Shown in pieces: positions 1 through 12,010 of a stretch of DNA of 64,000 nucleotides. The notes beneath the pieces are model-generated. The model worked only from the letters and a program-made list of their open reading frames with translations. It made no database searches and was not told where the DNA came from. Numbering within the stretch: the stretch's first letter is position 1; each line of letters opens with the position of its first letter. A program made the position numbers and the translations under genes. This DNA comes from Torreya grandis (taxonomy: Eukaryota; Streptophyta; Pinopsida; Cupressales; Taxaceae): assembly GCA_037957365.1 (NCBI GenBank), contig JARHVA010003259.1, positions 869,501 through 933,500 of the forward strand, given 5' to 3'.

Positions 1-1000
1 GACCAAGGCTAGCGTAGAGGATCTTAAAGAATGATAAGCATCATTTTATTAGATTTTAACTATTCCAAGAAGTAGATAGGTAGCTCCATGAGAAGGAGTT
101 ATGATAATTAAGGCATTAAAACTACCAAGAAGACCTCCTATGCCTCCCTTATGAAGAATTACTCCAATACATGTCCTAGAAGGCTAAGAAGGAAGATGAC
201 AACACATTCTTTAAAAGGTTGGTGTCACTCTTTTTCTATTTTTTAACTGATATGATCATGATAATAATATCATGAGTATCTCTTCTTGTCATATTCTTCT
301 CTCTTCTTGCAATTCATCTATAAATAAAGCCTTAAGAGGAATTGAATGTATCCTTGAGCTGGTTATGGTGAAACCATACCAATTTTAAGACTTGTACTTG
401 CATTTGAAATTAATTCAAGCTGATTTATACTATTTTTATCTTGCATACATTGATCTTGAGTGAGTTTTTGATGAATGTTTTGTGATAGTGAGAGTACTTC
501 CATGCACTTGTCCTTCTTTTTCATGCCTCTATGTAAGTTAGTTTTCTTTCCACGTGTCATATGATGTGTAATACATTGTTTGTTGAGCTTAAATGTTGAA
601 ATATAAATAGTGTCTACTCTTAGGCCTCTTAACTAATCACCTTATTTGTTACAATTGCCATAAACTTCATATAGAAACACTAGTGTGGTAAGAGTTATTT
701 TGGAGTAATGAAATCATATTATAACTTGACATTCCATAGTACATACAATAACAAGTTGAGGACTCTATATTTGGTGCATCAACTCCATGTTTTCTTATTA
801 TTTTTAGCTCATTCATATCCCTTTTATTTTTAAGTGTGATAAGTTTCTTAGAATTTTTGGGTGAAGCATCAAGGGAGATAGCCTAACCTAGAGGGTCATT
901 CCAATTAGTAGGTCACCCATAACCTAAGATTATTCTCATGTTATCATATAGTTAGGAAGGATTGAACAACATTACTATGGATGAAAATTAGATAATACCT
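1..1000. other. Unassigned AT-rich DNA, no gene seen
   Basis: No open reading frame or motif here can be assigned. By position it should be the 3' non-coding end, or lie beyond the end, of the minus-strand gypsy element whose integrase starts just to the right. I could not match it by eye to the probable LTR of that element at 28.6-31.3 kb, so the 3' LTR is either outside the window or replaced by other DNA. Confidence 0.4.
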
Positions 1001-1299
1001 TTGACACAAAAATTCTATAATTATGCTCTACTCCTATTGAATTTTCTCTAGATTTACCTATTGTACGTATTTAATCATAATCCAATCAGGGTGGTAGTAG
1101 GAAATTGGGTGAGAAATAGTGAAGGGATGCCCCCAAGCATAGTTGGAAATGAGAGAAGACAAAAGCTAGATATTTTTTACCCACAATTAGGGACACCCAT
1201 ATACAATAGATATACACCTAAAGCACAAAAATACTTGAGATACATAATGTTCATTGGCTCATATAATTCATACCCCTTTGGAGTAGCCAATTTATTTGT

Positions 1300-2240
1300 A
1301 CATAATCCATATCTAGTTGTGACAAAAAAAGGGGCCTAAATAATTGGGTTCAAACTTACCTTTCTTCTCCTTCTCAACATTAGTTTTCTCTTGATTTTAT
1401 TTTAACACAAGATCACTAGGTTCAAACTCTCTATAAATAATGTTCTTGTTATAATCTGATCATATCCAATTTTGATATGCTTTGAGGTGATCAAGGGTGG
1501 CTAGCTATTTGTCATCTAAGAGCTCTAATTTTGATAATCTAACAAATTTATAGTCTTTCTCATAAATAATATCCTATAATGAAACACAGAGGGAGGGTAA
1601 CTCAATCTCAATAAGTAAGATTGCTTTAGAGCCATAAACCAGGGGGTCATAATAGTGGGGATGTGATGTTAGTCCAGAATGCTCATAAGGTTGGGAATAT
1701 TTTTAAATGATAATCACAACCAATGTCATTGATAATCTTTTTGAGAATTTTGGGAATGATTTTATTGGATGCCTTGGATTGATTGTTACCTTAGGGGTGA
1801 CAGGGAGAGGAAAATTTTATGTTTAATATGTAATTTAGAATAGAGGGATGCAATGTCTTTATTTTTAAAGGACGTGCCATTATCTGATATGATAAATGAA
1901 AGAAATTCATATGACAAATGAGGCTATTCAATATAAATTTTGAAATACACTGACCCTTTATATAATTAATATGGATTTCCTCCTCTAATTTTTTTATATA
2001 GTCAGTAATAGTGAGGATATGCTTATGTCCAACTTAAGAGGTGGGGTTAATTTTTTATATGAGATCAATCCCTCATGTATAAAATATCCAAGGTGTTTTA
2101 ATTGGTTGAAGCACTTATGTTGGATCATGAATAAGTTACCATGTTTTTAACATGCCACACATTTCTTAACATACGCACATGTAACTACTTCCATAGTAGG
2201 ACAATAGTAACCAGTGTGAATGATATTTTCACCAGGACCA
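1300..2240 (-). pseudogene. Gypsy integrase relic
   Basis: Minus-strand translation gives a zinc-finger remnant (KKCVAC, then KHGNLF) near 2,130-2,180, part of the catalytic core around 1,870-1,900 reading IISDNGTSFKN, which matches the second catalytic Asp region of plant gypsy integrases (TDNGxxFxN), and a C-terminal tract near 1,570-1,640 reading VYGSKAILLIEIELPSL, matching the family pattern VYGxEAVLPIEVxxPSL. Many stops and frame changes separate these islands and the middle of the core is poorly preserved. Integrase would insert the cDNA copy; this one is dead. It lies next to the RNase H domains, as expected for Ty3/gypsy. Confidence 0.72.
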
Positions 2241-2649
2241 TATCACTAGTGTGGGCCCCATAAATACCTTCTTAAAACTCATTAAGTGTGAAGTTAAATT
2301 CTTCCAAATTTAAAAAATGGAGCAGAGTTCCATCATAACCCCTATGATAGAATGTGTTTCAAAATAAGGTGTAACAAGAGGTAGTTTAGATAAAATATTT
2401 TTTATGGGTGAATGGTAGGTCAGTGGGAAGGATTTGATCATGGAGATTATAATAAATGTCTATGTACTAAGGGTAATTAGGACCATCAATGGCACATATC
2501 ATTTAATATTTTGAATAGTGATATGTTAGAGCTAGAAGGTTTTCAATTAAGAATCGATACTCTTTATTTATGGGAGAGATTACAATCATAGAGCCAATAG
2601 TATCCATAGTGTCAACATATTTGTTACTGGATTGAGAGACTTGCTCAAA

Positions 2650-3010
2650 TTAGGTGAATTTAAATTTAAGCTTAAATATACATACCTTGCCTTTGTATGA
2701 CTTAAGATTTTCATCCTTAGTCTGATTTTGATTAGATGTTTGATTAATAATCAATGGTGAATCACCATATATGAGCAAATATTTAATATTCCACTAAACT
2801 TCAAGATGAATCCTGACAAGCAAAGCATCATATTTAAAAATGTTATTAGTTCATGGAAATACAATCTGAAAGGCCTTGGGAATAAGATATCCTTATGGCA
2901 TAATGAATAATATCCCTACTTTAAAACCATGAGATTTAAAAGAGCCATCTAAATATAACTTCCATTCTTTGGATTCATCTAGAGTCATAATAGACTCATC
3001 AAGAAAGTGC
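2650..3010 (-). pseudogene. Second (archaeal-type) RNase H relic of Tat-like gypsy element
   Basis: The minus strand reads WKLYLDGSFKSHG near 2,930-2,970, then an island ending FP-stop-TNNIFKYDALL near 2,820-2,870. This fits the additional RNase H of Tat elements, which has a (F/L)DGS motif with the first catalytic Asp and a TNNxAEYEAL motif with the catalytic Glu. Here the Glu position of AEYEAL reads Asp (KYDAL). An in-frame stop replaces the residue before TNN. It sits between the first RNase H and integrase, the usual place for this domain. It would have helped degrade the RNA strand during reverse transcription. Confidence 0.68.
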
Positions 3011-3066
3011 ACTATGATAGGATTAGAATATTTAAGAGGTGATTCAACCAATTGATCTACTAATAC

Positions 3067-3480
3067 CTACCTTTTAATATCCCTTTGGTGTGTGTAGTTG
3101 ATTTCAAACTCACTAAACAACATCACCCATTTAGCCATTTGACTAGTCAAAGCTACTTTTGCTAAGAGATATTTTAAAGGATCCATTTTTGGAATCAAAA
3201 TGGTCTTGTTTCTCAACACAAAATGCCTGAGCTTATGAGACGTAAAAACTAGTGTGAGGTTAATTTTTTGATTTGAGTGCAATTATTCTTTTAAATTACT
3301 AGTGTTTATCTCAAATAATATACAACTCTTTCTTTGATTTGATCATCATGTTGGGAAAGGAGTTCTCCCAAGGAGCTTGTAATTATGTATATGTATAATA
3401 ACAAAGGATTCCTAGGCATTAGTAGAATGAGTACTAGAGGATTTTATAGGTATTTATTGATTTTCTCAAAGGATTATTGA
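3067..3480 (-). pseudogene. Gypsy RNase H (RT-linked) relic
   Basis: A 71-residue open stretch (3,067-3,282) contains SHKLRHFVLRNKTILI followed by KMDPLKYLLAKVALTSQMAKW, the conserved C-terminal signature of plant Ty3/gypsy RNase H (HKLRHYxL...DPLKYLLxKPALTGRLAKW). Upstream, to the right, further islands continue towards the reverse transcriptase. The open stretch is a surviving fragment and not a complete protein; the first catalytic Asp region is in broken frame. Its role was to remove genomic RNA after minus-strand synthesis. Confidence 0.78.
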
Positions 3481-3559
3481 CATTAATAATTCTATTTAAA
3501 TGTAGTGCCTTTTTTTAGAAGGTGTGTAAATTAGTGGCATCGATCAACAAGTTGGTAAA

Positions 3560-4340
3560 TTAAGTGTTGAATGGCCTAGATCTTGAATTATAATTTGTGA
3601 ATTTGTCTCAATTTATATGGAGGAGTCATCTCGATAATGGCCTAAACTTTGTCTGGATCAAATTCAATTCCCTATGAGAAATAATGAAGCCTAATAATTT
3701 TATAGATGTAACTCCAAAATGACACTTCTTAGGGTTCAAACACACTTTGTATTCATGAAACCTTTCAAATATTCTTATCAATACTTCAATATGCTATGCA
3801 CAGGTTCTTGATTTTCCTAGAATTGTATATACATAAACTTCAATAATGTCATGTATAATATCATGAAATATAACTATCATCACACATTGATATGTAGCTC
3901 CAACACTTTTCAAGACAAATGGCATGACTTGGTAACAGAATGTTCCCCATGGAGTTGTGAACATTATTTTATATTAATCCTCTAGATCAATCTTCATTTA
4001 ATTATAACCAAATAATCCATCCATAAGAGATAACATCTCATAACCTAATATATAACACACAATCATATCTATGTTGGGTAGTGGAAAATCATCCTTTAAA
4101 CAAGTTTTGTTAAAGTATCTAAAATGTGTGCATATATGTATACCGATTAGCTTCTTACTAATTGGAACAGTATTGGAAATCTAATATATATAATTAATAG
4201 GCTTAATAAAACCTACTGCAATTAAATTTTCTAATTCTATTTTGACTAGGATGGCAATTTTTGGATGCATCTTCCATAATTTCTGCTTAATAGGCTTAGT
4301 ATCTAGGTGAATAACTAGATGATGCATTACCAAATAAGGA
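3560..4340 (-). pseudogene. Gypsy reverse transcriptase relic, catalytic YVDD lost
   Basis: The minus-strand translation runs through the classic blocks of a plant gypsy reverse transcriptase: KQKLWKMHPK and GFIKPI near 4,200-4,320, DDFPLPNIDMIV near 4,070-4,100, EMLSLMDGLFGYN near 4,000-4,040, TTPWGTFCYQVMPF near 3,910-3,965, then EVYVYTILGKS near 3,800-3,840 and KCHFG near 3,715. The catalytic box that should read YVDDIL reads YVYTIL, so both metal-binding aspartates are gone. Several stop codons are present. It is clearly a fossil polymerase; the assignment rests on the ordered blocks. Confidence 0.85.
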
Positions 4341-5289
4341 TCTAAACATAGAATATTAAAGTAGTCCTAGGTGAATATATCAATTAATTATTTTAGAATA
4401 TAAATAATTATTTCACATTCTTCTAGAGTGAGAGACATACCAAGTTTGATCATCTTATGATTGTTAGGTGTACCAATATTTACATATGTAGTATCTTACA
4501 AAAGAAGAGTAGAAACATCTTCCTAAATTGTGGGAAAAGAAGATAAATAATCTTCTAGCTATGAATGTGGACTATCAAATCCACCCATGTATGAATAATA
4601 AGAATCATTCATAGTAGGTAATGACTAATGAGCTACTAGATGCAGATTTTCTAGGACCATACTCTTAAAATTTTCAAGATCTTTAGGATTGATTTATACT
4701 TAAAATGACAAGTGTGGACTTATAGAAACTTGGGATTCCTATGAAGGAGATTGAACTTCCCCTTCCAATGGTTCCTAAAATAACCTTTTCCCAATGGGCT
4801 TGTCATTTTATTTACTATTTTCTTGTTCTGAAAGTGCATCATAAAGGTTTTCACTTAAGGATCTCAATATCTTATTTTTATTTTTATTGTGACCAAGTAA
4901 GTTTGCTTGATCCAAAAGGAGGCCTTAGGGTCCAAATTATATATAAATACTTGTTTATGGTCAACCATCAATAAACTAACTATTAATCTCAATAAAATCT
5001 TAAATGGCTTCTTCATTATAAACTCATCGAGTGTGATATATTTGTCTTAATGGTCCCAAGCAATGAGGTCAAGATAATGGAGAGTAAGGAGAAATTTTGG
5101 AACAATAGAAATAATGAGAGTGGAATGGGAATCAAATAGATTAGTATTGGAAATCTCATCATAAATTCTATAAAAATAACTCCATGTCACTCTCGAGAAT
5201 ATCATCATTAAACATAGAGGTTGAATCACTTTCAATATGTGTGAGGACAACCTTAGGTGATTTATATCCAAGAAATCACTTATTTGCAT

Positions 5290-5800
5290 TCCTAGTAGGA
5301 AGAATATTATCTAGTTTTCCTTATTCCTTCACCCCCAATCATTTGCCTTTATAAGTGTAATTGTCCATAATTCTATTTGGAATGGGATGCCTTTTGCTTT
5401 GAAAACAAAGATCAAAACATTCACCATAGAACCATGACTCATATGTTTGTTTTATTTCTTCAAGATTAAATGAGTTACCTATGACAAATGGTTTATACCC
5501 TTTAGGGTGAGATTTTACCCTCTTATTATTCCATTCCATATTGGGCTTACGATGGAATTTAGGTAATCAAGGTAGTTTGGAAATACGAAAATCACTTTTA
5601 ATACTATATGTGCCAAGGCCCTTATCATGAATATTGAAAAGAGAGGAATTTAGTAGGGGAAGAGATAAGTTGGAATATGAATCAAGGATTCTCATATCAA
5701 TATAATTATATTTAGTTGGATTAAACATCCCTTTATTGTCTTTTTTGATATCAAATGTCTACAATATTGATAAGGTTGTATATCCTCAATATTAGTGACC
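5290..5800 (-). other. Protease-RT spacer of gypsy element
   Basis: This stretch lies between the protease tract and the reverse transcriptase. It includes a 66-residue open stretch at 5,339-5,539 on the minus strand with no motif I recognise. In Tat-like elements this interval is a variable, poorly conserved linker. I can say nothing more specific. Confidence 0.35.
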
Positions 5801-6150
5801 TCCATTTGGAATTGGGTAAATTTTATGTATTGATGTAGCATGGAGGGAATTACATGTATCTCATTGATCCATGGTTGGCCTAGGTAGATATTATATGGAA
5901 ATTCAATGTCAATAACATGAAATAGGTAATATGAATGATAGGTCTAACATAGATGGGAAGGGAAATTTTACCTATTGAATACCTTTTACTATTATCATCT
6001 TCTTTAATGGTGATGGTATAAGTCTTCAAATATGTTATAGTGTATCTAAGACACTAGACTAACTTCAATGGAATAATATTGAGACCAAAACCATTATCTA
6101 TGAGTAACAAATTTATTTTATAGTAGTTAATGGTGACTTCAATGTATAGA
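5800..6150 (-). pseudogene. Gypsy aspartic protease and linker relic
   Basis: Near 6,060-6,125 the minus strand reads LLIDNGFGLNIIPLKL, matching the retropepsin active-site block of Tat-like elements (VLVDxGSxLNVxPL), with the Asp-Asn-Gly in place of Asp-Ser/Asp-Gly. About 60-80 codons downstream it reads GQPWINEIHVIPSMLHQYI (about 5,825-5,885), the highly conserved tract after the protease in this group (GxPWIHxxxAVPSTLHQ). Stops and frameshifts surround both. The protease would have cut the Gag-Pol precursor. Confidence 0.75.
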
Positions 6151-7232
6151 GAATTTGTATGTCAAGAACCAAGGGATTATATGTCACTTTGATCAAATAT
6201 AAGTTATGGGGTAGGAGACAAACGTCCTACCAATGCTTAGAATTTATTAAGTGTGATTTTGTTAAGAACCGTATACTAGCTCAAAATATCCTACAAAATA
6301 TACTTGTGGAGTTGAGATTTACACAAAAGATCTAAGATGGAAATATACATTGATTCCTTGTTCAATTGATCCACAAGATCATACTACTTTGTGATAGGAG
6401 ATGAATATTTGGGTTTTTCCTTATTTTGAATACGATTGGAAGTAGAAGGTGGATTGATATCAGTAGGAGGAGATACAAGACTTTAAATTTTAATATTAGG
6501 GCATCGAGTAATAAAAACACAATCTTGAATATGAATAATATTATGAGAATTAGAGGAACAATAGATAGGTCTTGGGATTTTAACTCTTAGATGATAATTA
6601 TGTGTAGGAGGAACTCCTAGAATAGATGGAATTGATCCTATAATGGAAGGATTTTATTTTTGGGAATTTTTGGAATGGGAATAAGGATTAATGGTGATCA
6701 TAACCACATGATGTTCCATGATACATCCCACCATGTTGTATTTATAGGGAGTAGCATGATAATCAACATTATTATCTTGGGAACCCTAATTTTGATTATG
6801 ATTATTATTATCTTTTTGATGTTGTCACTACTCACTCTAACTATTATTATGCTAAGGAAAAGGGTCTCTATAGATCCACATGTTCTAATTAGAATGGGGT
6901 GATGCATTATTTAATTCATTATCCCTTCTTTCCAACATATATTAGATAATATGTCTAAGTTATACAAATATATTAATAGCATGAAATTTTAAACTATGAT
7001 ACTCAAAATAATCATTGTCCTAATACCACTCAAGTTTGGCTTGAATTTCATCAAATGGTTTGGTATTAGGCTAAGTAATCATATTTTTAGTAAGAATCTT
7101 GAAAAATACTACCTTAATAGGCTCTCCAAGATTAGCAAATGGTCTTATATTAAATTGATTCCTTGGATGAGGTAGCCTTTGAAAATAAATAGGTTGTGGT
7201 AGAGGAGTATTTTGCACTGGGGGTGATTACAC
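6150..7232 (-). pseudogene. Gypsy gag, C-terminal part (left fragment)
   Basis: Minus-strand translation from the insertion point leftwards gives RPFANLGEPIKVVF near 7,080-7,150, which fits the RxFxxLGxPLSxVF tract of plant Tat-type gag, and then HIQDCVFITRCPNIK near 6,490-6,530, which fits the YVTRSGK(V) tract between gag and protease. The region around 6,690-6,880 is Asn/Ile/Met-biased and low in complexity, which also makes spurious open frames on both strands. The rest of this gag lies at 25.8-26.5 kb, separated by the nested copia element. Confidence 0.65.
7228..7232 (+). repeat. Left target-site duplication of copia element (TACAC)
   Basis: The five bases before the copia 5' LTR are TACAC; the five after its 3' LTR (25,818-25,822) are TCCAC, a 4 of 5 match. 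LTR elements of this class make 5-bp duplications, so one substitution since insertion explains the pair. Confidence 0.55.
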
Positions 7233-10200
7233 TATTAGACATTGTGATTGATTAAGGAGATTGTTGAGCATTGTCATTGACTATTGAGTTGTTGGAATAG
7301 GTGATGTCATTGATCTCAATCTAGTGTCACTAATGTCAATATAATATCATTGATTACAATATAATGTCATTAATACCAAAGGTTCTTTTGAAGATGCATG
7401 GTCAAGTAAGCTTTGAGGTATGTGTATGATGAGTTATATTGTCAAGCATAGTGAGTGTTGTTATTGTATGAAGAGTAGTAATGTGAGAGTACTATTTGAA
7501 AAATGTTTTGATGTTATCTTGAGTGATCTCATTGAGAATTAATATGAGTGAGTGTAGGTAAATATTCCAAGTGTTAAGCATATTATAATTCTTTATCTAG
7601 ACCTTGTGAGATTATATGTGCAGGTAGCATGATGAAATGAGTAATATCTAAAAAATAAATTATATGCTCTGAAGATATATGTAAGTAGTTTTGAATATTC
7701 TCCAAATGAGCTATGAAGATGAGAATTCTCTAAATAATATTTGGTAGTGTTTGAGTATGAGATAGGTCATTTGAGTTTGTACATAAGGTGTTGAGAGCCT
7801 TATAAATTATTAGAAGGTCAGCTCCGAAGATCTATGTATGCAACTATGAAGATCCTTAGTCGAGATTTGAAGATCTATAAGAAGCTCTGAAGATTCTCTA
7901 TTGAATATAAAAAGAAGAGTGAGTGTATGAGGTTTCTTGGGCATAAAAAAGAGACATTGGAACATAATAAAGTTTCAAGGTGAAGCCAACATGGTGGCTA
8001 GAAGGAAAAATTCAAGGCCTAATGATACTTGTAGGTCAAGGCCTAGAAAGTAAGAAGAAAGATGATAGAAATGGGGTATCAAGATTATTTTTCATCACAT
8101 GAGTGAGAAATTAAACATTAACATAGGTGATTCAAGTTTATTTAAGCATGTGCATAAATTTTCAAGACATGGTTTGGAAGAAAAGACCTGAAAAGTGCTT
8201 TAAGGTTTCTCGAGTGCACAAAATGAAGAGTTGTTTACCCGAGAAGGTTTTTATAGTACTTGTTGGCACATGAAAATTCTATATGATAATATAATATGTT
8301 AATGTTATATTATGAAGGGTTATATATCAAATTTTCAATCATTGGTTTTTGGAAAGAGGAGCTAAGTTTTATGAATGATTGTTAAGACTAAAAGTTATTC
8401 TAAAACCTCAAAGAACCCTAATAGTAACTTGATGTTTAAGATCTTGTTATAAAGAGATAAAACTGGTTGATATGGATAGATAAATTATTTTAGGTTTAAT
8501 TAAACTCTCCCAAGCATATTTAGTTGTGATTAGTTTCTTAGGGGAATGAGCAGACCCTACAAGAAAGTGTTTGTCTTTCAGAGATCTATTATAGCAGTCA
8601 GAGTTAATTGAGTCAAAGTCGATAAGTGAATGAAGATAAAAGTGTGAGACTTTTATTTATGATCCATGAAGGTTTTTTGATAGGTTATATATCTTATGTG
8701 TGCAAAGTTTGTGATCTAAGTTGGTCAGTCACTAACAAACCTAGTGGTGTAGACAATAAGAAAATCAGGCAAAAGTGAAAAGATGATTCTTGATGTGTTT
8801 TCATGTAAGAGTGATTCATTTAAGTTCATGATGATGTTTTTTGAGACTTAAATTATCTATCCATGCTTTTAATAATATTTTAATTTATTGTAAGATTTTG
8901 TAACATTGAATCCAAAATGGCTTGTCTAACTAAGTAGAGTCTGTGAGAGAGAAGATCAATAGATTGGTCTACAAGATCAATATTTTCCATTAGAGATTAT
9001 GATCTATTTGATGGATGTTGATCTAAGGATTAATAATATTTTTTTCATGAAATTAAATCCATTGAGTATATTCAATCATGTTTCATAAGTTCATTTTTTA
9101 TTGACTATGTTTTGAAGTTAGTTGGCAGTTTTGAGTGACCATCTTACAAAGAAGAGGTTGAGCTTGTTTATCTTGAGTTGAAGTTTTTGATAAACTTTAG
9201 GTTTTGAGTTTATAAGTATGTGATTTTTTTCATTATTTTATAAAAAATTTGAGTTTATGCCTCAACTGTTTAATATAATTTTTTTGTATATACGCAGGCC
9301 TTTTATAAACAACGTTTTGAGAAAGGGTTTAAATGGTTGTTAGACCTAAAAAGTGTTATGTACCTAAATAAAATTTGGGTAAGGTATATTTTATTTGAAT
9401 ATTATGTATTCCTACCATTTTAGGTGTTTATATATTCTTTAATAAATATCAAAGGGTAACGTGTTGTTAACAAGACCTATTAGGTCTCCTTAAAGTCTAA
9501 AAGAGGAGTAAGGGATAATTGAGCTATGACTGACCTAATATATTGATTAATTCATAATTAAGCCATGTTATTTTAATATTTTAAGACATATCATGGATTA
9601 CTTAAGTGATTTTAATATATGGTTGACTAAGAAGGATATGATCAAGTGACTTGTATAAAAGTAAGCCAATTTAGGCCTATTTGGGTATGCTTAGAGATTG
9701 AGAGCAGAGGAGGATAAGCAAAAGAAATAAATTAGTGGTAATAATAATTATGTAATTAATACAATTATATAATTTTAATGAATATATAATAAAGGTTTTT
9801 CATGTGAGGATCAAGGTCAAAATACATAATCAAGCCATGAAGAGGGTTAGTTGAGAGAAAAACGCTGAAGTCCAGTTTTGAGAGGGATAGAAGTGAGTGA
9901 AGAGATAAAGAAAAAGATCATCATATATTATATGAGAAACAAGGGATTTTTAAGGATATAAAATAATCATGTGGTTGATTTTGTGTTGAGTCATCTAGGG
10001 GGTTGGTGCCTCCTTGCAAGCGGGTGCTTGCTAAAAGCCTAGTTAAGTTGGTACTGAGCTATTTGGGTTGGTGTTCCATGTAAAGTGGGTGTTTCAATGA
10101 ATATTAATGTTTATCTTATATTATTATAGTCCATTTTATTCATTAGTGGTTTTTATTCCCCTTGAGTATTTCCCATGTATATTTTGTGTTCATGTGTTTC

Positions 10201-10335
10201 ATGTTTCTATGATTTGATGCTTATGGTTGGTAAGATGTACATTCTTGTTAGAATGGCTCATGTATGATTAAGTGGAATTAAATGAAATTTTTTTAAGACT
10301 AATTAACCCCCATCTCAGTCACATTATTTCAAAAA
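7233..10335 (+). repeat. 5' LTR of copia element (about 3.1 kb)
   Basis: Its start (TATTAGACATTG, a decayed TGTTGGACATTG) aligns with 23,109, and its end (TTTCAAAAA) aligns with the CCAACA end at 25,817. Shared landmarks include GTTGGTGCCTCCTT near 10,002 and 25,482. It contains about 405 bp (about 8,579-8,983) that the 3' LTR lacks. No gene is seen inside. The LTR would have held the promoter and polyadenylation signals. Confidence 0.85.
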
Positions 10336-10349
10336 TTTGTGTCATAGCA
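10336..10349 (+). other. Primer binding site, initiator-Met type, degenerate
   Basis: The bases right after the 5' LTR read TTTGTGTCATAGCA, which differs by a few substitutions from TTTGGTATCAGAGCA, the usual complement of plant initiator methionine tRNA used by copia elements. Its place directly at the LTR end supports the boundary. Confidence 0.6.
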
Positions 10350-10399
10350 TGTCCTTTATATTAGGCTTGACAACTTAAAGGAGACCCTAAGAAGCAAGG

Positions 10400-10799
10400 A
10401 TGACTAATCAGCAAACTCAAGGTGGTTTCTCTACTCGTAAGGCTTTATTGTTCAATGGATCTAACTATGCATTTTGAAATGTCAGAATGAAAATATATAT
10501 GATGTCACAAGGAAATGATATTTGGTATTTAGTTATGGTTTGTTACATTACACCTCCTATTCCACCAATAGATGTAGCAGGTAAGAAGGCTAGTGAAAAT
10601 AACTTCAAGGTGATGAATGCCATTCTGTGTGGCCTATCAGAAGTAAAACTTTTAAAAGTAATGCATTGTGTATTAGCCAAAGATATATGGGAAAAATTGA
10701 AGACAATATATGAAGGAGACACCAAGGTGAATTTGGCCAAGTTTTAGACCCACAAAATATAGTTTGAAAGCCTAAATATGAATGAAGATGAAACTATGG
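10400..10799 (+). pseudogene. Copia gag, N-terminal half, split by nested insertion
   Basis: Starting at ATG 10,400 the frame reads MTNQQTQGG, then LFNGSNYAFW, the usual opening of plant copia Gag (FxGxNYxxWxxxM), a stop where W-x-V begins, and then VMNAILCGLSE and IWEKLKTIYEGDTKVNLAKF, both characteristic of the UBN2-type Gag capsid domain. The stop codons at the end of LAKF and after HKI show decay. The frame is interrupted exactly at the CATCC target duplication of the nested element and continues in register at 20,421. Gag would form the virus-like particle shell. Confidence 0.82.
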
Positions 10800-10804
10800 C
10801 ATCC
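10800..10804 (+). repeat. Left target-site duplication of nested element (CATCC)
   Basis: CATCC immediately precedes the TGTAG start of the nested LTR and is repeated exactly at 20,416-20,420 after its CTACA end. It is a perfect 5-bp duplication that lies in the copia gag reading frame. Confidence 0.9.
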
Positions 10805-11989
10805 TGTAGACATCCAATTCCTAACACCTTTGTGTTGAAATTGTCAATCTTACTCGAATTGCACTCAAATACACAATTTAGGCCAAGATCACTAAAATGT
10901 GCTAAATGGTTCAAAATTGTCATATACAAGTGCCAATTTAGTCTAATGTATCCCTAAATGGGGCAATGCAATTTATGTGATTCCTAACTTTTCTTAAATC
11001 ATTTAGAGTCATAATGGCGATTTCACATTTTAGTGCCTTGGATCACTATTTTCTTCTATTTCATTAGTACACATCATGTATCTTTGTTATTATGTGTCAA
11101 AAACATCTTAAATGGGATCATGGTTTGTACAAATATAATATTGCCTTCCAATTGTTCCTGAGTCAAATTATAACCTAGTAATATGACTTTCTGACCATTT
11201 TGATTAATTTTGCACTAATTTCCAAAGAATTGAACCAAAATTAATTAATCGTGTTTAAGCTAATTCATTAAAATAAAGATCTTATTATATTTTTCCATGG
11301 AGGTTATTGATTATTTCATTATTGGGAATTAATTCTCAATATCTGCATCACATAGGTACATGATTTATGGGGTGGCATCCTCAAGCCACAAATACACCAA
11401 ATATCAGGATTATGGGCACTCATGCCTAATTAATGCCCCTTCTTCCCAAATAATTATGATGATATTCATGGATTTAATTATAAATATTATATTAATTCAT
11501 GGCCACACATGTCAATCTTGAGATGGATGATCATGGTTTATCCTAGCCCATTTGGAAAATCTATAAATAGAAGGTCTCTCACCCTCAATTTAAAGCTAAA
11601 ATATTGTAGACTTATAATGCAAGATTATCTCCACAATCTTCTTTGTGTTGATTATTGTGTTTTATTTTCAAGCTTCATTTTATAGGCATAAATTAGATTT
11701 CTTATCTTGAACCTAGATTATGCATGGTAATCTTGAGATGATGGAGTGGCTTGGCATCCATTATTGACAAAGACAAGAACACTACATCAAGGGGAAAAAC
11801 ATGCTTGGAGCCACTCTTAGATGGTGAAATCACTTGGGAAGGTAATTGGTTTTTACATTCTTTCCATTATTATTCATGATCATTATCAAACCCCATAGAA
11901 TGGTTGGCTTGGATTGTCAGTTCTTATGCATTTTTTTGTGTTTTAATGACTAATGTTTGAACTAATCCTCTTTGTAATCTAACACTACA
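10805..11989 (+). repeat. 5' LTR of nested element (1,185 bp)
   Basis: It begins TGTAGACATCC and ends AACACTACA, and its whole length can be followed in 19,250-20,415, for example GGGGTGGCATCCTCAAGCCA near 11,370 and 19,813, and TATAAATAGAAGG near 11,561 and 19,988. That TATAAATAG is a good TATA-box candidate for the element's promoter. Confidence 0.92.
11561..11569 (+). promoter_or_regulatory. Candidate TATA box in nested LTR
   Basis: TATAAATAG occurs about 430 bp before the LTR end and is kept exactly in the partner LTR near 19,988, among otherwise diverged bases. Position and conservation suggest the core promoter of the retrotransposon; no experimental sign is available. Confidence 0.45.
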
Positions 11990-12010
11990 TTTTGGCATGC
12001 TCGATGAGAC
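11990..12010 (+). other. Possible primer binding site of nested element
   Basis: The sequence just inside the 5' LTR is TTTTGGCATGCTCGATGAGA. Its place is right for a primer binding site, but it does not match initiator-Met tRNA and I cannot name the tRNA with confidence. Confidence 0.3.

Noticed and set aside
540..640. Possible partner of the gypsy LTR end (GTGTCTACT near 611)
   Set aside because: Only about nine bases agree with the LTR terminus at 31,268 and the adjoining sequence does not align.
1061..1339. 92-codon plus-strand open frame
   Set aside because: No motif, and it lies antisense to the expected 3' part of the gypsy element; probably chance.
6660..6907. Overlapping open frames on both strands
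   Set aside because: Low-complexity AT-rich tract inside gypsy gag; Met/Ile/Asn bias on both strands shows chance openness.
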